64,000 bases of DNA from Methylophilus sp. 5 (GCF_000515275.1 NZ_KI911560.1:1302001-1366000), one strand, 5' to 3'; shown: positions 19,046-28,905, numbered from the stretch's first letter. The notes: generated by a model not told the origin, from the letters alone. Numbers and translations: made by a program.

Positions 19046-19990
19046 TCAGGCCGTGGCATTTAAAAAGTTGCGCTGGATTTCTTCACCCAGCTTGCGGTTG
19101 GCCAGAATAAACTCATCCAAAAAGTGGTGCACGCCATCTTTTACAATATCCAGCATGCGACCATAGTGCAGTTTGGCATGCATTTGCCCGGCCAGGCGTT
19201 CGGCCTCGGTTTGGCGGCTACCGGCCACCTGGCGCAGAATCGGCATGATTTCAGCGTAGCAGGCATGCAATGAGCGTGGCATGTCTTCGCGCAAAATCAG
19301 TAACTCTGAGACTTTCATCGGCTCAATCGCATCCCGGTAAACCTTTTGGTAAGCCTGAAAAGCAGAGACTGAGCGCAATACTGCGCTCCACTCGTAGTAA
19401 TCCACCGCGCCATCATTGGCTTCTTGCATCGGGATTAAGAACTCATATTTCACATCAAGCAGGCGCGCGGTATTGTCAGCGCGCTCCATAAACGTGCCCA
19501 GGCGCACAAAGCTAAACGCTTCATCGCGCAACATGGTGCCAAAGCAGACGCCGCGGAACAAATGCGAGCGACTTTTGACCCATTCGCAAAACTCACTTAA
19601 CCCCGTTTGCGTCAGGTCTTGTTTAATATATTGGCCAAACTCCAGCCACAAGGTGTTCATGTTTTCCCAGGTTTCGGTGGTCATGGCCACGCGTACCGCA
19701 CGCGCGTTTTCACGTGCCCCGCGCAGCGAGCTGTAAATACTCGACGGATTATTGCTGTCCATCACCAGGTGTTTAATCACATTGCTGGCATTGAGTTCTT
19801 TGTAGGTGCTGTCGTAAATATCGCGAATCCCGGCAATTTCCAGCACCGTATCCCACAGCTCTTCTTCATTGCTGCTGTCAGAAGGCAGTAGCGACATGTT
19901 GTATGTCACATCCAGCACGCGTGCCACGTTTTCGGTGCGCTCAATATAACGTGCCATCCAATATAAATGCTCTGCGGTACGACTTAACAT
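19046..19990 (-). CDS. Alpha-E domain protein (DUF403) of the Anbu set
   Basis: A 314-residue, mostly helical protein beginning MLSRTAEHLYWMARYIERTENVAR, the signature of the alpha-E (DUF403) family. No catalytic motif is known for this family. It overlaps the ATP-grasp gene by 7 bases and is probably its partner, since the two families are nearly always neighbours or fused. An 87-base gap separates it from the transglutaminase gene. Confidence 0.92.
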   Translation of the reverse strand: MLSRTAEHLYWMARYIERTENVARVLDVTYNMSLLPSDSSNEEELWDTVLEIAGIRDIYDSTYKELNASNVIKHLVMDSNNPSSIYSSLRGARENARAVRVAMTTETWENMNTLWLEFGQYIKQDLTQTGLSEFCEWVKSRSHLFRGVCFGTMLRDEAFSFVRLGTFMERADNTARLLDVKYEFLIPMQEANDGAVDYYEWSAVLRSVSAFQAYQKVYRDAIEPMKVSELLILREDMPRSLHACYAEIMPILRQVAGSRQTEAERLAGQMHAKLHYGRMLDIVKDGVHHFLDEFILANRKLGEEIQRNFLNATA

Positions 19991-21477
19991 ATCACGGCCT
20001 CTTGATTCACTTGTTGGGCAGCCATTTGCGACTGCGAAGTTTCTACACTGATGTCATCGCGTTCCAGTACCCAGGTATCTTTGGTGCCGCCGCCTTGTGA
20101 GGAGTTGACCACCAATGAGCCCTCTTTGAGGGCCACGCGCGACAAGCCGCCTGGCACCACGCTGACCGTTTTGCCAGACAGCACAAACGGGCGTAAATCA
20201 ACATGCCGCGGCGCAATGCCTTGTTCGACCAGCGTCGGGCAGGTAGACAGTGCCAGTGTTGGTTGCGCAATATAATTAGATGGCTTGGAAACGATGCGTA
20301 ACCTGAACTCTTCGATTTCCTGCTTGCTGGCAGTCGGGCCCACCAGCATGCCGTAGCCGCCGGAGCCTTGCACCTCTTTTACGACCAGCTCGGGCAGATG
20401 ATCCAGCACGTAGGCTAGATCATCTTCCTTGCTGAGTTGATACGTAGGCACGTTCTGCAGGATGGGAGATTCACCCAGATAGAACTTAATCATCTCCGGC
20501 ACGTAAACATACGTCGCCTTATCATCAGCTACGCCGGTGCCTACGGCGTTGGCTAACGTGACGCCACCATTGCGGTAGACGGAGAGCAGACCTGGCACGC
20601 CCAACAGGGAGTCGGGCTTGAACACCAGAGGGTCAAGGAAGTCGTCGTCGATGCGGCGGTAAATCACGTCCACCCTTTGCGGGCCTTGCGTGGTGCGCAT
20701 GTAGACGGCGTTATTGCGGACAAACAAATCCTGGCCTTCCACCAGCTCGATACCCATTTGCTGGGCGAGGAAGGCATGTTCAAAGTAGGCGCTGTTATAA
20801 GCACCGGGTGAAAGTAACACCACGGTCGGGTCAGTGACACCGGTTTGTGCCACCGAGCGCAAATTATTGAGCAACACATGCGGGTAATGTTCGACCGGCG
20901 CAATCGGATATTTTTTAAATAAATCCGGGAACAGCCGCATCATCATTTTGCGGTCTTCCAGCATGTAAGACACGCCTGATGGTGTGCGCAAATTATCTTC
21001 CAGCACATAAAACTGCGATTCACTGGTGCGCACCAGGTCGATGCCTGCCACATGCGCGTAGACCTGGTTAGGCACCGTCACGCCCACCATTTCTGGCCGG
21101 TATTGCGAGTTGGTTAAAATGCTGTGCGGCACAATGCCAGCTTTGATGATTTCCTGCTCATGATAAATATCATGCAAAAACATATTGAGTGCGCGCACAC
21201 GTTGTACCGCGCCTTTGGCCAAATGCGCCCATTCACTGGCTGAAATCATGCGTGGAATCACATCAAATGGAATCAGGCGCTCGGCACCATCTTCTTCACC
21301 ATAGACGTTAAAGGTAATACCCACGCGGCGAAACAACACTTCAGCTTCGGCGCGCTTGGCTGCCAGCTGTTGTGTGGGTACATCACTTAACCAGCGGTTA
21401 TACGCTTGGTAGATGGCCCGGACATTGCCCCCATAGCCCTGCATTTCATCAAAAAACTTTTTGGCGGATTGCGTCAT
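19984..21477 (-). CDS. Circularly permuted ATP-grasp ligase (type 2) of the Anbu set
   Basis: A 497-residue circularly permuted ATP-grasp protein (DUF404/DUF407 type). Recognisable blocks are GEEDGAERLIPFDVIPR, FYVLEDNLRTPSGVSYMLE near the middle, the 'VYRRIDDDFLDPL' segment and the late ELVVKEVQGSGGYGMLVGP block that resembles the ATP-binding lysine-glycine region. Relatives are predicted peptide-amide ligases acting with transglutaminase-like peptidases. First gene of the Anbu run; no further gene precedes it on this strand before the yicC terminator at 21595. Confidence 0.92.
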   Translation of the reverse strand: MTQSAKKFFDEMQGYGGNVRAIYQAYNRWLSDVPTQQLAAKRAEAEVLFRRVGITFNVYGEEDGAERLIPFDVIPRMISASEWAHLAKGAVQRVRALNMFLHDIYHEQEIIKAGIVPHSILTNSQYRPEMVGVTVPNQVYAHVAGIDLVRTSESQFYVLEDNLRTPSGVSYMLEDRKMMMRLFPDLFKKYPIAPVEHYPHVLLNNLRSVAQTGVTDPTVVLLSPGAYNSAYFEHAFLAQQMGIELVEGQDLFVRNNAVYMRTTQGPQRVDVIYRRIDDDFLDPLVFKPDSLLGVPGLLSVYRNGGVTLANAVGTGVADDKATYVYVPEMIKFYLGESPILQNVPTYQLSKEDDLAYVLDHLPELVVKEVQGSGGYGMLVGPTASKQEIEEFRLRIVSKPSNYIAQPTLALSTCPTLVEQGIAPRHVDLRPFVLSGKTVSVVPGGLSRVALKEGSLVVNSSQGGGTKDTWVLERDDISVETSQSQMAAQQVNQEAVIC

Positions 21478-21594
21478 GATGCTGGACCTTTGCCTTACTT
21501 GTAAAAATCAATTAAATAAGAGCAAGCCGTGTGCCAGCAATAAATACTGTTTTAAATCATATGGTTGAAGTTTTAACGGTGTTGTTACAAAAAC

Positions 21595-21620
21595 AAAACG
21601 CACCATAGCGGTGCGTTTTT
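21595..21620 (-). terminator. Intrinsic terminator after yicC
   Basis: A 10-base perfect stem, aaaacgcacc / ggtgcgtttt, with a 5-base loop, 31 bases after the yicC stop on the minus strand; the minus-strand transcript then runs into a T-rich tract. It separates yicC from the Anbu run. Confidence 0.85.
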
Positions 21621-21650
21621 GAATCACGATTTTGGTGCAGCGCGAGCTGT

Positions 21651-22541
21651 TTATTCAATGTTTTGAATTTGCTCGCGCATTTGCTCTATCAGTACTTTCA
21701 GTTGCATAGAGACTTGTGTAGTTTCAATCGCGACTGATTTTGAGCCCAGTGTATTGGCTTCACGGTTCATTTCCTGCATCAAAAAGTCCAACTTTTTACC
21801 CATGGCGCCGCCAGCAGTGAGAATACGGTCCATTTCAACAATGTGTGATTGCAGGCGTGCCAATTCTTCATCTACATCAATGCGCTGTGCATACAGCACG
21901 ATTTCCTGGCGCACGCGGTCGTCATCTGCCTGCATCGCTTCGCGCAGCTTGGCGGTCAGTTTTTCCTGATACTGGCTCACCAGCGCGGGCAACAGTGGTT
22001 TAACAATGCTGATTTGCTCACGCACGCCTTGCAGGCGGTCTAGCAACACTTGCTTGAGCTTTTCGCCCTCGCGCGCTCGCGCAGCAATCAACTCATCAAT
22101 GCCCTGCGACAACCCGCTTTGTACACTTTGTGCCATGGCCTCGGCATCTGCCGCTTCAGTTTGCAGGACGCCTGGTAGTTTAAATACATCAACCAGGTTG
22201 ATGGCTTGTGATTGTGGAAAGTGTTGTTGCAAATCTTTTAGCGTTTGTGCAATCTGCGTCACCATGGCCGGGTTGAGTGCGAGCGTGGTCGCTGCTGCGT
22301 CACTTTTGAGGCTCATCCGGCACTCAATTTTGCCGCGGCCAAGCCGGGTTTGCAGTTGCTCGCGAATCTGTGCTTCAAACTGGCGCAAGCTGTCTTCGAT
22401 TTTGACATTGAGCTCCAGATAGCGATGATTAACCGCCCGTAGCTCAATCAGCAGCAAGCCGCCAGAAAACCGGGCTTCGCTCGCAGCAAAGCCGGTCATG
22501 CTTAAAATGGGTTGATTGTGAGTGGTTTTTTTTGCAGTCAT
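21651..22541 (-). CDS. yicC: YicC family endoribonuclease
   Basis: A 296-residue YicC protein: N-terminal ILSMTGFAASEARF, then ELRAVNHRYLELNVKI, and the C-terminal DUF1732 block with KLDFLMQEMNREANTLGSKS. The family acts as an RNase in E. coli. The start at 22541 begins just before the conserved SMTGF motif; an in-frame upstream extension to 22778 has no family similarity. Its upstream region overlaps the spacer before the divergent kinase gene. Confidence 0.93.
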   Translation of the reverse strand: MTAKKTTHNQPILSMTGFAASEARFSGGLLLIELRAVNHRYLELNVKIEDSLRQFEAQIREQLQTRLGRGKIECRMSLKSDAAATTLALNPAMVTQIAQTLKDLQQHFPQSQAINLVDVFKLPGVLQTEAADAEAMAQSVQSGLSQGIDELIAARAREGEKLKQVLLDRLQGVREQISIVKPLLPALVSQYQEKLTAKLREAMQADDDRVRQEIVLYAQRIDVDEELARLQSHIVEMDRILTAGGAMGKKLDFLMQEMNREANTLGSKSVAIETTQVSMQLKVLIEQMREQIQNIE

Positions 22542-22734
22542 TTTCGTAGTACCTTGGTGTCCTCGGGCAAACTGGGCGATTGTATCAAATGCGCTATTGA
22601 TATGCGAAAATAGCACACAGACAAAAAGAAACACGCCATATTTGGCTGCTAGTACAGGGCGATTACTGCCCGTTACTGCGCCAGAATGCGGTGTTTCCCT
22701 TAATAAAAGCCATGATTGTGACGTTAAAGCGTTA

Positions 22735-23670
22735 GTGAAGCTCTCTAATAAATTTGATTTTGCCTTGCCGGTCGGCACTGCGCTGCATGACTACACCATT
22801 ACCCGGGTGTTGAGTCTGGGCGGGTTTAGCTTCGTCTATCTGGCGCAAGACCCGCAAAAAAACACGGTTGCTATTAAAGAATATATGCCGGTGACACTGG
22901 CAGAGCGTGACGAACACACGCATATTCGCTCCAATGGCAAAAACGAAGCCGCCTACAAACATGGCATGAAGTGCTTTTTTGAAGAAGGGCTGGCGCTGGC
23001 CAATATCGAGCATAAAAATATTGTGCGCGTTAAAAACTTCTTTCGTGCCAATAACACGGTTTACATGGTGATGAAATACGAGCGCGGCAAGTCGCTGCAA
23101 GACTACATCATGGCGTTGTCGCAGCCAGTGCCCGAAAGCTTTTTGATCCGCATGTTTGTCGAGTTGCTCAATGGTTTGCGTGAGGTGCATACGCGCAAAT
23201 TGCTGCATCTTGATATTAAACCGGCCAATATTTATATCCGCCTTGATGGCTCACCTGTGCTGCTGGACTTCGGATCGGCCCGCCAGGCCTTGTCGGAGGT
23301 GACGCTGGCGCCGACTTACACGCCGGGCTTCGCGCCGCCAGAGCAATATATAGACCGCAAGCACCTGGGCCCATGGAGTGATATTTACAGCATAGGCGCT
23401 AGTATGTACGCCTGCTTGCAGCGCGCTTCGCCGGTGGCGGCTAATGTACGGCTGAAAGACGATGCGCTGGTGCCTGCAACAGAGCTCGGTAAACAGATAT
23501 ACTCTGAAAAATTACTGACAATTATTGATGAATGCATGCAGCTGGATTATTTGTCGCGGCCGCAAAGCGTGTTCTCATTACAGAAAAAAATGATCGGCAT
23601 CCGCGTGGTAGAAGATCCGCGTGGGTCGCTGGTGGATAAAATCATCAAGGTACTGACCAAACCGCTATGA
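22735..23670 (+). CDS. Eukaryotic-type Ser/Thr protein kinase
   Basis: A protein kinase of about 311 residues. The Gly-rich loop is LGGFSFVYLA, the ATP lysine is in VAIKEYMP, the catalytic loop is HLDIKPANI (HxDxKxxN), and the metal motif is DFGSAR. No membrane helix or sensor domain is visible, so it is a soluble kinase. The start is uncertain: GTG 22735 gives a compact domain, while an in-frame extension up to 22522 runs through the yicC promoter region. It overlaps the next gene, a PP2C phosphatase, by 4 bases (ATGA), so the pair forms a kinase/phosphatase switch. The target is not known. Confidence 0.85.
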   Translation: MKLSNKFDFALPVGTALHDYTITRVLSLGGFSFVYLAQDPQKNTVAIKEYMPVTLAERDEHTHIRSNGKNEAAYKHGMKCFFEEGLALANIEHKNIVRVKNFFRANNTVYMVMKYERGKSLQDYIMALSQPVPESFLIRMFVELLNGLREVHTRKLLHLDIKPANIYIRLDGSPVLLDFGSARQALSEVTLAPTYTPGFAPPEQYIDRKHLGPWSDIYSIGASMYACLQRASPVAANVRLKDDALVPATELGKQIYSEKLLTIIDECMQLDYLSRPQSVFSLQKKMIGIRVVEDPRGSLVDKIIKVLTKPL

Positions 23671-24584
23671 AATTCACCATTGCACAAGGTAGCCGCCAGG
23701 GGCCGCGGCCATATAATCAGGACAGGCTGGCATATTCTTACCATCGACACGCCATTTTTATGGTGTTGGCCGACGGCATGGGAGGTCATCAGCATGGTGA
23801 TGTCGCGGCAGAAATCGCGGTAAAAACCATGATCGAGGCCTTTCAGCGCGAATCTCAGCCTTTAATTACGCAGCCTGCGCAATTTTTGCGCGAGCAAATT
23901 GCCCAGGCACATGACGTGATTGAAAATGTGCGTTTGCAAAAGCGCTTGCTCGAGTCACCACGTACCACCATTGTGGTTGCACTGATTCAGCACAATAAAT
24001 TGTTTTGTGCGCATGTGGGTGACTCTCGCTTGTATTTATATCGCAACGGCCTGGTGGAACATCAAACCGAAGACCACTCGGTGGTGCAGTCTTTGTTGCG
24101 TGAAGGCAAAATCACAGTGGATGACATAGATCATCATCCGCACCGCAATAAAATTTATAATTGCGTTGGTGGCGAACGCGCGCCCAAAGTGGAGCTGGCG
24201 GCGCCGATTGCGCTACGTGAAGGCGATGTGATTATGCTGTGCTCGGATGGCGTGTGGAACACGGTGTCAGACATTGGCATGGCACAGCATATGCTGGCCG
24301 CAGATATTAACGATGGCGTCAGCAGGTTGTTAGATGATGCGGATGCTGCAAGTATCACCGTTGGCGATAATATGAGCGCCATTGCCCTGCAGTGGGGGCA
24401 GCGTGTGACCAGCCCGCTGACCATTTCGACACTGGATTTGCCGGTTGACGTGACCACTACTATGATGAACGAAACCACGGCACCGCCCAGCCAATATGCG
24501 CTGGACCTGACCGATGACGAAATTGAAAAGGCCATTGCCGAAATACAGGAAGCGCTGGGCAGAACCCGGCAACATGTTAAATAA
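23667..24584 (+). CDS. PP2C-type Ser/Thr protein phosphatase
   Basis: A 305-residue PPM/PP2C phosphatase with the family motifs in order: RQGPRPYNQDRLAY, VLADGMGGHQHGD, HVGDSRLYLYR, LCSDGVWNTVSD and VGDNMSAIAL. The metal-binding aspartates in these motifs are all present, so it should be active. A variable tail of about 60 residues follows the domain. Coupled to the kinase upstream, it probably reverses its phosphorylations. Confidence 0.93.
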   Translation: MKFTIAQGSRQGPRPYNQDRLAYSYHRHAIFMVLADGMGGHQHGDVAAEIAVKTMIEAFQRESQPLITQPAQFLREQIAQAHDVIENVRLQKRLLESPRTTIVVALIQHNKLFCAHVGDSRLYLYRNGLVEHQTEDHSVVQSLLREGKITVDDIDHHPHRNKIYNCVGGERAPKVELAAPIALREGDVIMLCSDGVWNTVSDIGMAQHMLAADINDGVSRLLDDADAASITVGDNMSAIALQWGQRVTSPLTISTLDLPVDVTTTMMNETTAPPSQYALDLTDDEIEKAIAEIQEALGRTRQHVK

Positions 24585-24600
24585 TAGAAAGTTGTAAACC

Positions 24601-25323
24601 ATGATCAGACCTAGCCAGCGCGCTAACGACCAATTGCGTGCCATTGAAATTATTCGCCATTACACCAAGCACGCCGAAGGCTCTGTGCTAGTAAAGTTTG
24701 GTGATACGCATGTGCTGTGTACTGCCAGCGTAGAAGAAAAAGTGCCTGGATTTTTAAAGGGCAAAGGCCAGGGCTGGGTCACGGCTGAATACGGCATGCT
24801 GCCACGATCCACAGGCTCTCGCATGGACCGTGAAGCGGCGCGCGGCAAACAGACTGGCCGCACACAAGAAATTCAGCGCCTGATTGGCCGCAGCCTGCGC
24901 GCGGTGATTGACCTGCAAAAACTGGGCGAGCGCACCATCCATTTTGACTGTGACGTGATCCAGGCCGATGGCGGCACCCGCACCGCCAGCATTACCGGCG
25001 CCTATGTGGCCATGGTTGATGCTGTATCGACCTTGCTGCAAAAAGGCCTGCTGACGGAGACCCCGATCAAGGACTCTGTGGGTGCGATTTCGGTGGGCGT
25101 CTACCAAAGCACGCCTGTACTCGATTTGGATTACATCGAAGACTCAGATTGCGATACTGATATGAACGTGGTGATGACTGGCAATGGCGGCTTTGTTGAA
25201 ATTCAGGGTACGGCCGAAGGTGAGCCGTTTAGCCGCGACAGCATGAACCAGATGCTGGATTTAGCTGCCAAAGGCATTGTTGAGTTATCCAAACTGCAGC
25301 AACAGGCATTGGCACAAGGCTAA
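24601..25323 (+). CDS. rph: Ribonuclease PH
   Basis: A 240-residue RNase PH, normal length, beginning [17 protein letters not shown], with the conserved [30 protein letters not shown] block and [18 protein letters not shown]. It trims tRNA 3' ends using phosphate. The full-length C-terminus, unlike the frameshifted gene of E. coli K-12, suggests activity. Located 16 bases after the PP2C gene and 2 bases before rdgB. Confidence 0.97.
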   Translation: MIRPSQRANDQLRAIEIIRHYTKHAEGSVLVKFGDTHVLCTASVEEKVPGFLKGKGQGWVTAEYGMLPRSTGSRMDREAARGKQTGRTQEIQRLIGRSLRAVIDLQKLGERTIHFDCDVIQADGGTRTASITGAYVAMVDAVSTLLQKGLLTETPIKDSVGAISVGVYQSTPVLDLDYIEDSDCDTDMNVVMTGNGGFVEIQGTAEGEPFSRDSMNQMLDLAAKGIVELSKLQQQALAQG

Positions 25324-25325
25324 AC

Positions 25326-25946
25326 ATGGCGTTGCCGTTGAATAAACTGGTGATTGCCTCTGGCAATAAAGGCAAAATCCGCGAAATTGCGCATGTGCTG
25401 GCGCCGCTTAATATCGAGGTCATCTCGCAAGCCGAATTTAGTGTGCCGGAGTGCCCCGAGCCCTACGGCACCTTTATTGAAAACGCCCTGGCCAAAGCGC
25501 GCCATGCCAGCCAGCATACTGGTTTGCCGGCACTGGCTGATGATTCAGGTTTATGTGTGCATGCTTTGCAAGGTGCGCCGGGCGTGCTTTCGGCACGTTA
25601 TGCCGGGCCGCAACCAGCCAACAGCCTGCTCACGCAAGATGAACGTAACAACGATAAATTACTCACAGTAATGTCACGTGAGAGTGACCGCCGTGCCTAT
25701 TTTTATAGCGTGCTGGTTTTGGTGCGTTCACCGCAAGACCCGCAGCCCATGATTGCCGATGGCGCATGGCAAGGTGAAATTTTGCGCGAGTTTCGCGGCA
25801 GTGACGGTTTTGGCTACGACCCGCTGTTTATGGATCTGGCAACGCGCAAAACCGTGGCCGAATTGCCACTAGAAGTAAAAAGCAAAATGAGCCATCGCGG
25901 GCTAGCGCTGGTAAAATTGCTGCAAGCGTTAGAGATGAGTAAATAG
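25326..25946 (+). CDS. rdgB: dITP/XTP pyrophosphatase (RdgB/HAM1)
   Basis: A 206-residue HAM1-type house-cleaning nucleotide pyrophosphatase with the signatures IASGNKGKIREI, ALADDSGLCVHALQGAPGVLSARY and GSDGFGYDPLF, followed by KSKMSHRGLAL. It removes inosine and xanthosine triphosphates from the nucleotide pool. It follows rph closely, as in many proteobacteria. Confidence 0.97.
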   Translation: MALPLNKLVIASGNKGKIREIAHVLAPLNIEVISQAEFSVPECPEPYGTFIENALAKARHASQHTGLPALADDSGLCVHALQGAPGVLSARYAGPQPANSLLTQDERNNDKLLTVMSRESDRRAYFYSVLVLVRSPQDPQPMIADGAWQGEILREFRGSDGFGYDPLFMDLATRKTVAELPLEVKSKMSHRGLALVKLLQALEMSK

Positions 25947-26162
25947 ATGACAAATGAGTGGCCAAAATGGGTGCGTGACGATGGTTCGGTGGTTTCCTGC
26001 ACCGAAAAGGTCAAAGTCATGTCCGAAAATTTTGATGAACTCAAACAGATCGCGCAGGATGCCCTTGAAGATGGCTTGCTGATGGAAGTCAGCGAAGCGC
26101 AGATGCGCCAAGCGCTGCACGCACTCGTCGATACCTTATTCAATCCATACAACAAACCCTAG
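25947..26162 (+). CDS. Small acidic protein, unknown
   Basis: A 71-residue open frame starting at the base after the rdgB stop codon and ending 20 bases before recQ. The protein is acidic, with an N-terminal 'EWPKWVRDDGSVVSCTEKVKVM' type segment and a helix-rich C-terminal half with several Glu and Gln residues. No signal peptide, membrane helix or cysteine pair is visible (one Cys). I do not recognise the family. The tight packing between rdgB and recQ, and codon use like its neighbours, support a real gene. Confidence 0.7.
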   Translation: MTNEWPKWVRDDGSVVSCTEKVKVMSENFDELKQIAQDALEDGLLMEVSEAQMRQALHALVDTLFNPYNKP

Positions 26163-26182
26163 GCTAGTCAGGCTCTTCAAGC

Positions 26183-28003
26183 ATGGCTAGTGCCTCGCCC
26201 CAACACATCCTTCAAGACGTCTTCGGTTATTCGCAGTTTCGTCACCAGCAGCAAGCCATCGTCGAGCATGTGATTGGCGGGCAAGATGCGCTGGTGCTGA
26301 TGCCCACCGGTGGCGGCAAATCGTTGTGCTACCAGATACCGGCACTGGCACGGGAAGGCCTGGCCATTGTCGTTTCGCCTTTAATCGCCCTCATGCAAGA
26401 CCAGGTTGAAGCTTTGCAACAACTAGGCGTCAATGCCGCCTTTTTAAACTCCAGTTTAAGCGCAGAAGACAACAGCCGCATCACACGCCAGGTGGTTAGC
26501 GGCGAAATCAAGCTACTATACGTCGCCCCCGAGCGGCTCATGGTTAGCAGTTTTTTAAGCCTGCTCGATGAAGTGCAGCAACATGTTGGCCTGGCCCTGT
26601 TTGCCATCGACGAGGCGCATTGCGTCTCGCAATGGGGACATGATTTCAGGCCTGAATACCGCCAGCTCACCGTGCTGCATGAGCGTTTTCCTGACGTGCC
26701 ACGTATCGCGCTCACGGCCACGGCGGATGCGCCGACGCGGGCCGAAATTGTCAGTCAGCTTAACCTCGAAAACGCTGCCCAGTTTGTCTCCAGCTTCGAC
26801 CGGCCAAACATTCGTTACCACGTCGGCATTAAACAGAACGGTCGTCAGCAATTACTCACTTTTCTTGAGCGTGAGCACGCCAACGATGCTGGCATTATCT
26901 ATTGCCTGTCGCGCAAAAAAGTCGAAGATACCGCGGCCTGGCTGGTTGAAAAAGGTTGGTCGGCCTTGCCTTACCATGCAGGGTTGCCAGCGCAATTACG
27001 CGAGCATCACCAGCGGCGCTTTCTGCGTGAAGAGGGTATCGTCATGGTCGCGACCATTGCATTTGGCATGGGCATAGACAAACCCAACGTGCGTTTTGTC
27101 GCTCACTTAGACTTACCAAAAAGCATGGAAGGCTATTACCAGGAGACGGGTAGAGCCGGGCGTGATGGCCAGCCAGCCAATGCCTGGATGGTCTACGGCA
27201 TGGGCGATGTCGTCTCCATGCGGCAAATGCTAGACGGCGGTGAGGCCTCCGCTGAACGCAAACGCCTAGAGCGCTTAAAACTAGATGCCTTGCTCGGCTA
27301 CTGCGAATCCACTGCTTGCCGCCACCAAACCATCTTGCGCTACTTTGGCGAAAGTCATCCAGGCGCCTGCGAGCAATGCGATAATTGCCTGCACCCGGTG
27401 GAAACCTGGCAAGCCACCCAAGTCGCACAAATGGCACTTTCCTGCGTATTTCGTACTGGTCAACGATTCGGCGTCGGCCATTTAATAGATGTACTCACTG
27501 GCAAAGGCACCCCGCAAGTTGAGCGCTTTGGCCACGACAAAGTCAGCACCTTTGGCATTGGTAAAACCCTCAATCAAGCACAATGGAGCGGTGTGTATCG
27601 CCAATTGATCGCCGCTGGCATGCTCGAAGCCGACATGGCCGCATATGGCGGCTTAAAACTCACCGAAGCTGCAAGGCCAGTGCTCAAAGGTGAGCAAGAA
27701 GTCTGGCTACGTCGCGACGCTGAACCAGAAAAGCGCATGAGCAAAGCCGAACGCAGCGCCCGTGCCAAAGAAGCGTTTGAGGGTGCTAATGATGATCCGC
27801 TCTGGCAAGCACTGAAAGCCAAACGACTGGAACTGGCAAGAGAGCAGGGCGTACCACCGTATGTGATTTTTCACGATAGTACACTGTTGGAAATTCATAA
27901 CCGCAAACCTCAAACCCTGGATGCAATGGGGCAGATTAGCGGCATCGGGCAAGCAAAACTGCAGAAATATGGGGATGCGTTTTTGCAGGTGTTGGAAGAG
28001 TGA
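26183..28003 (+). CDS. recQ: ATP-dependent DNA helicase RecQ
   Basis: A 606-residue RecQ of full length: helicase core with Walker [41 protein letters not shown] and [10 protein letters not shown]; a zinc region with the cysteines in CESTACRHQ and CEQCDNC; a winged-helix RQC domain; and a C-terminal HRDC domain ending near residue 600. It unwinds recombination intermediates. It follows rdgB and the small acidic gene. Confidence 0.97.
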   Translation: MASASPQHILQDVFGYSQFRHQQQAIVEHVIGGQDALVLMPTGGGKSLCYQIPALAREGLAIVVSPLIALMQDQVEALQQLGVNAAFLNSSLSAEDNSRITRQVVSGEIKLLYVAPERLMVSSFLSLLDEVQQHVGLALFAIDEAHCVSQWGHDFRPEYRQLTVLHERFPDVPRIALTATADAPTRAEIVSQLNLENAAQFVSSFDRPNIRYHVGIKQNGRQQLLTFLEREHANDAGIIYCLSRKKVEDTAAWLVEKGWSALPYHAGLPAQLREHHQRRFLREEGIVMVATIAFGMGIDKPNVRFVAHLDLPKSMEGYYQETGRAGRDGQPANAWMVYGMGDVVSMRQMLDGGEASAERKRLERLKLDALLGYCESTACRHQTILRYFGESHPGACEQCDNCLHPVETWQATQVAQMALSCVFRTGQRFGVGHLIDVLTGKGTPQVERFGHDKVSTFGIGKTLNQAQWSGVYRQLIAAGMLEADMAAYGGLKLTEAARPVLKGEQEVWLRRDAEPEKRMSKAERSARAKEAFEGANDDPLWQALKAKRLELAREQGVPPYVIFHDSTLLEIHNRKPQTLDAMGQISGIGQAKLQKYGDAFLQVLEE

Positions 28004-28025
28004 TCGGTGTGATCGCGATGTATTA

Positions 28026-28051
28026 AGGGCGCACCTGAATGGCTGCGCCCT
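28026..28051. terminator. Possible hairpin between convergent recQ and PEP-CTERM gene
   Basis: Eight-base stem agggcgca / tgcgccct with a 10-base loop, between the stops of the two convergent genes. No clear T-run follows, so its terminator activity is uncertain. Confidence 0.4.
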
Positions 28052-28080
28052 CAGTATTCTGCCCTTAGGTGCTCAAAAGC

Positions 28081-28707
28081 TTAGCTTTTCTTTTGTCTTG
28101 CAAATAGCCCAAAACATGCGAGCCCTGCCAAAAATAAAGCGTAGCTTTCTGGTTCAGGGACTGTTGCAGCAATAAATTGGGCAGAAGTGATACCGTATTG
28201 CCATGTACCACCATACAGAGGCATAGGTGCGGCGTTGTAACCGATATCTGTCGCAATATTAGTTCCTGTTGTCGATGAGTTTAATGTAGCTGTCCAGACA
28301 TAGGTATCAAACAAGCCATTAAAATTAATGGAGGCAAGCGGCCCCATGTGTATTGAACTGGTGCTTTCGTTTAAGCTAGATCCGTTACCCACTTCTGTGC
28401 CTTGTTGCAAAAAGCGCCAGGAATAGTCTGAATAGCGCACTCCGCCATCAACCGAATCTAACCCTAGAATTGCAAACATAGAGTCACCCATGCTGGCAGA
28501 AAAAACATTCCCTGCCGAGGTTGTGAGTGTAAAAGTGACGCTATCACCTATATTGATATTAGAGCCAAAATCGCCGGATACAGCTTGAAACTGGTTAGAG
28601 GCCAGTGCCTCGTAATTGAAGCTATAACTTGCTGCATATGCGCCTGTGGTGATTAAGGATAATGCGAGCGCCGCTGATAGTTTTAAAACGCTAAACCTGA
28701 TACTCAT
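28081..28707 (-). CDS. PEP-CTERM sorting domain protein
   Basis: A 208-residue secreted protein. It begins with a signal peptide ending near LITTGAYA, has a Ser/Thr/Asn-rich beta-type body of unknown function, and ends in a canonical PEP-CTERM tail: VPEPESYALFLAGL, a hydrophobic stretch, then FARQKKS. Such proteins are cut and anchored by an exosortase, which is not encoded in the window. The start at 28707 is supported by an AGGAGG ribosome site. It stands alone between recQ and hemW. Confidence 0.88.
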   Translation of the reverse strand: MSIRFSVLKLSAALALSLITTGAYAASYSFNYEALASNQFQAVSGDFGSNINIGDSVTFTLTTSAGNVFSASMGDSMFAILGLDSVDGGVRYSDYSWRFLQQGTEVGNGSSLNESTSSIHMGPLASINFNGLFDTYVWTATLNSSTTGTNIATDIGYNAAPMPLYGGTWQYGITSAQFIAATVPEPESYALFLAGLACFGLFARQKKS

Positions 28708-28905
28708 AATTCCCTCCTGATGGTCTTTTAATAATCGTGTTGCCAACTTCTTTTATAAATATTGAGAATTTTGACAAGGGTATTAAGTTAATTCATTTTA
28801 AAAAGTTTCGTCAATAGTCAATTTGGGTGATTATGAACCTCATGATGTGGTTGGCTTGACGTGATCCTCAATCTTTCAAGTCTTCTTTGCGAGTAAAATG
28901 TCGGC

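Noticed and set aside
22522..22734. N-terminal extension of the kinase
   Set aside because: The extension runs antisense through the yicC start and has no kinase or membrane features.
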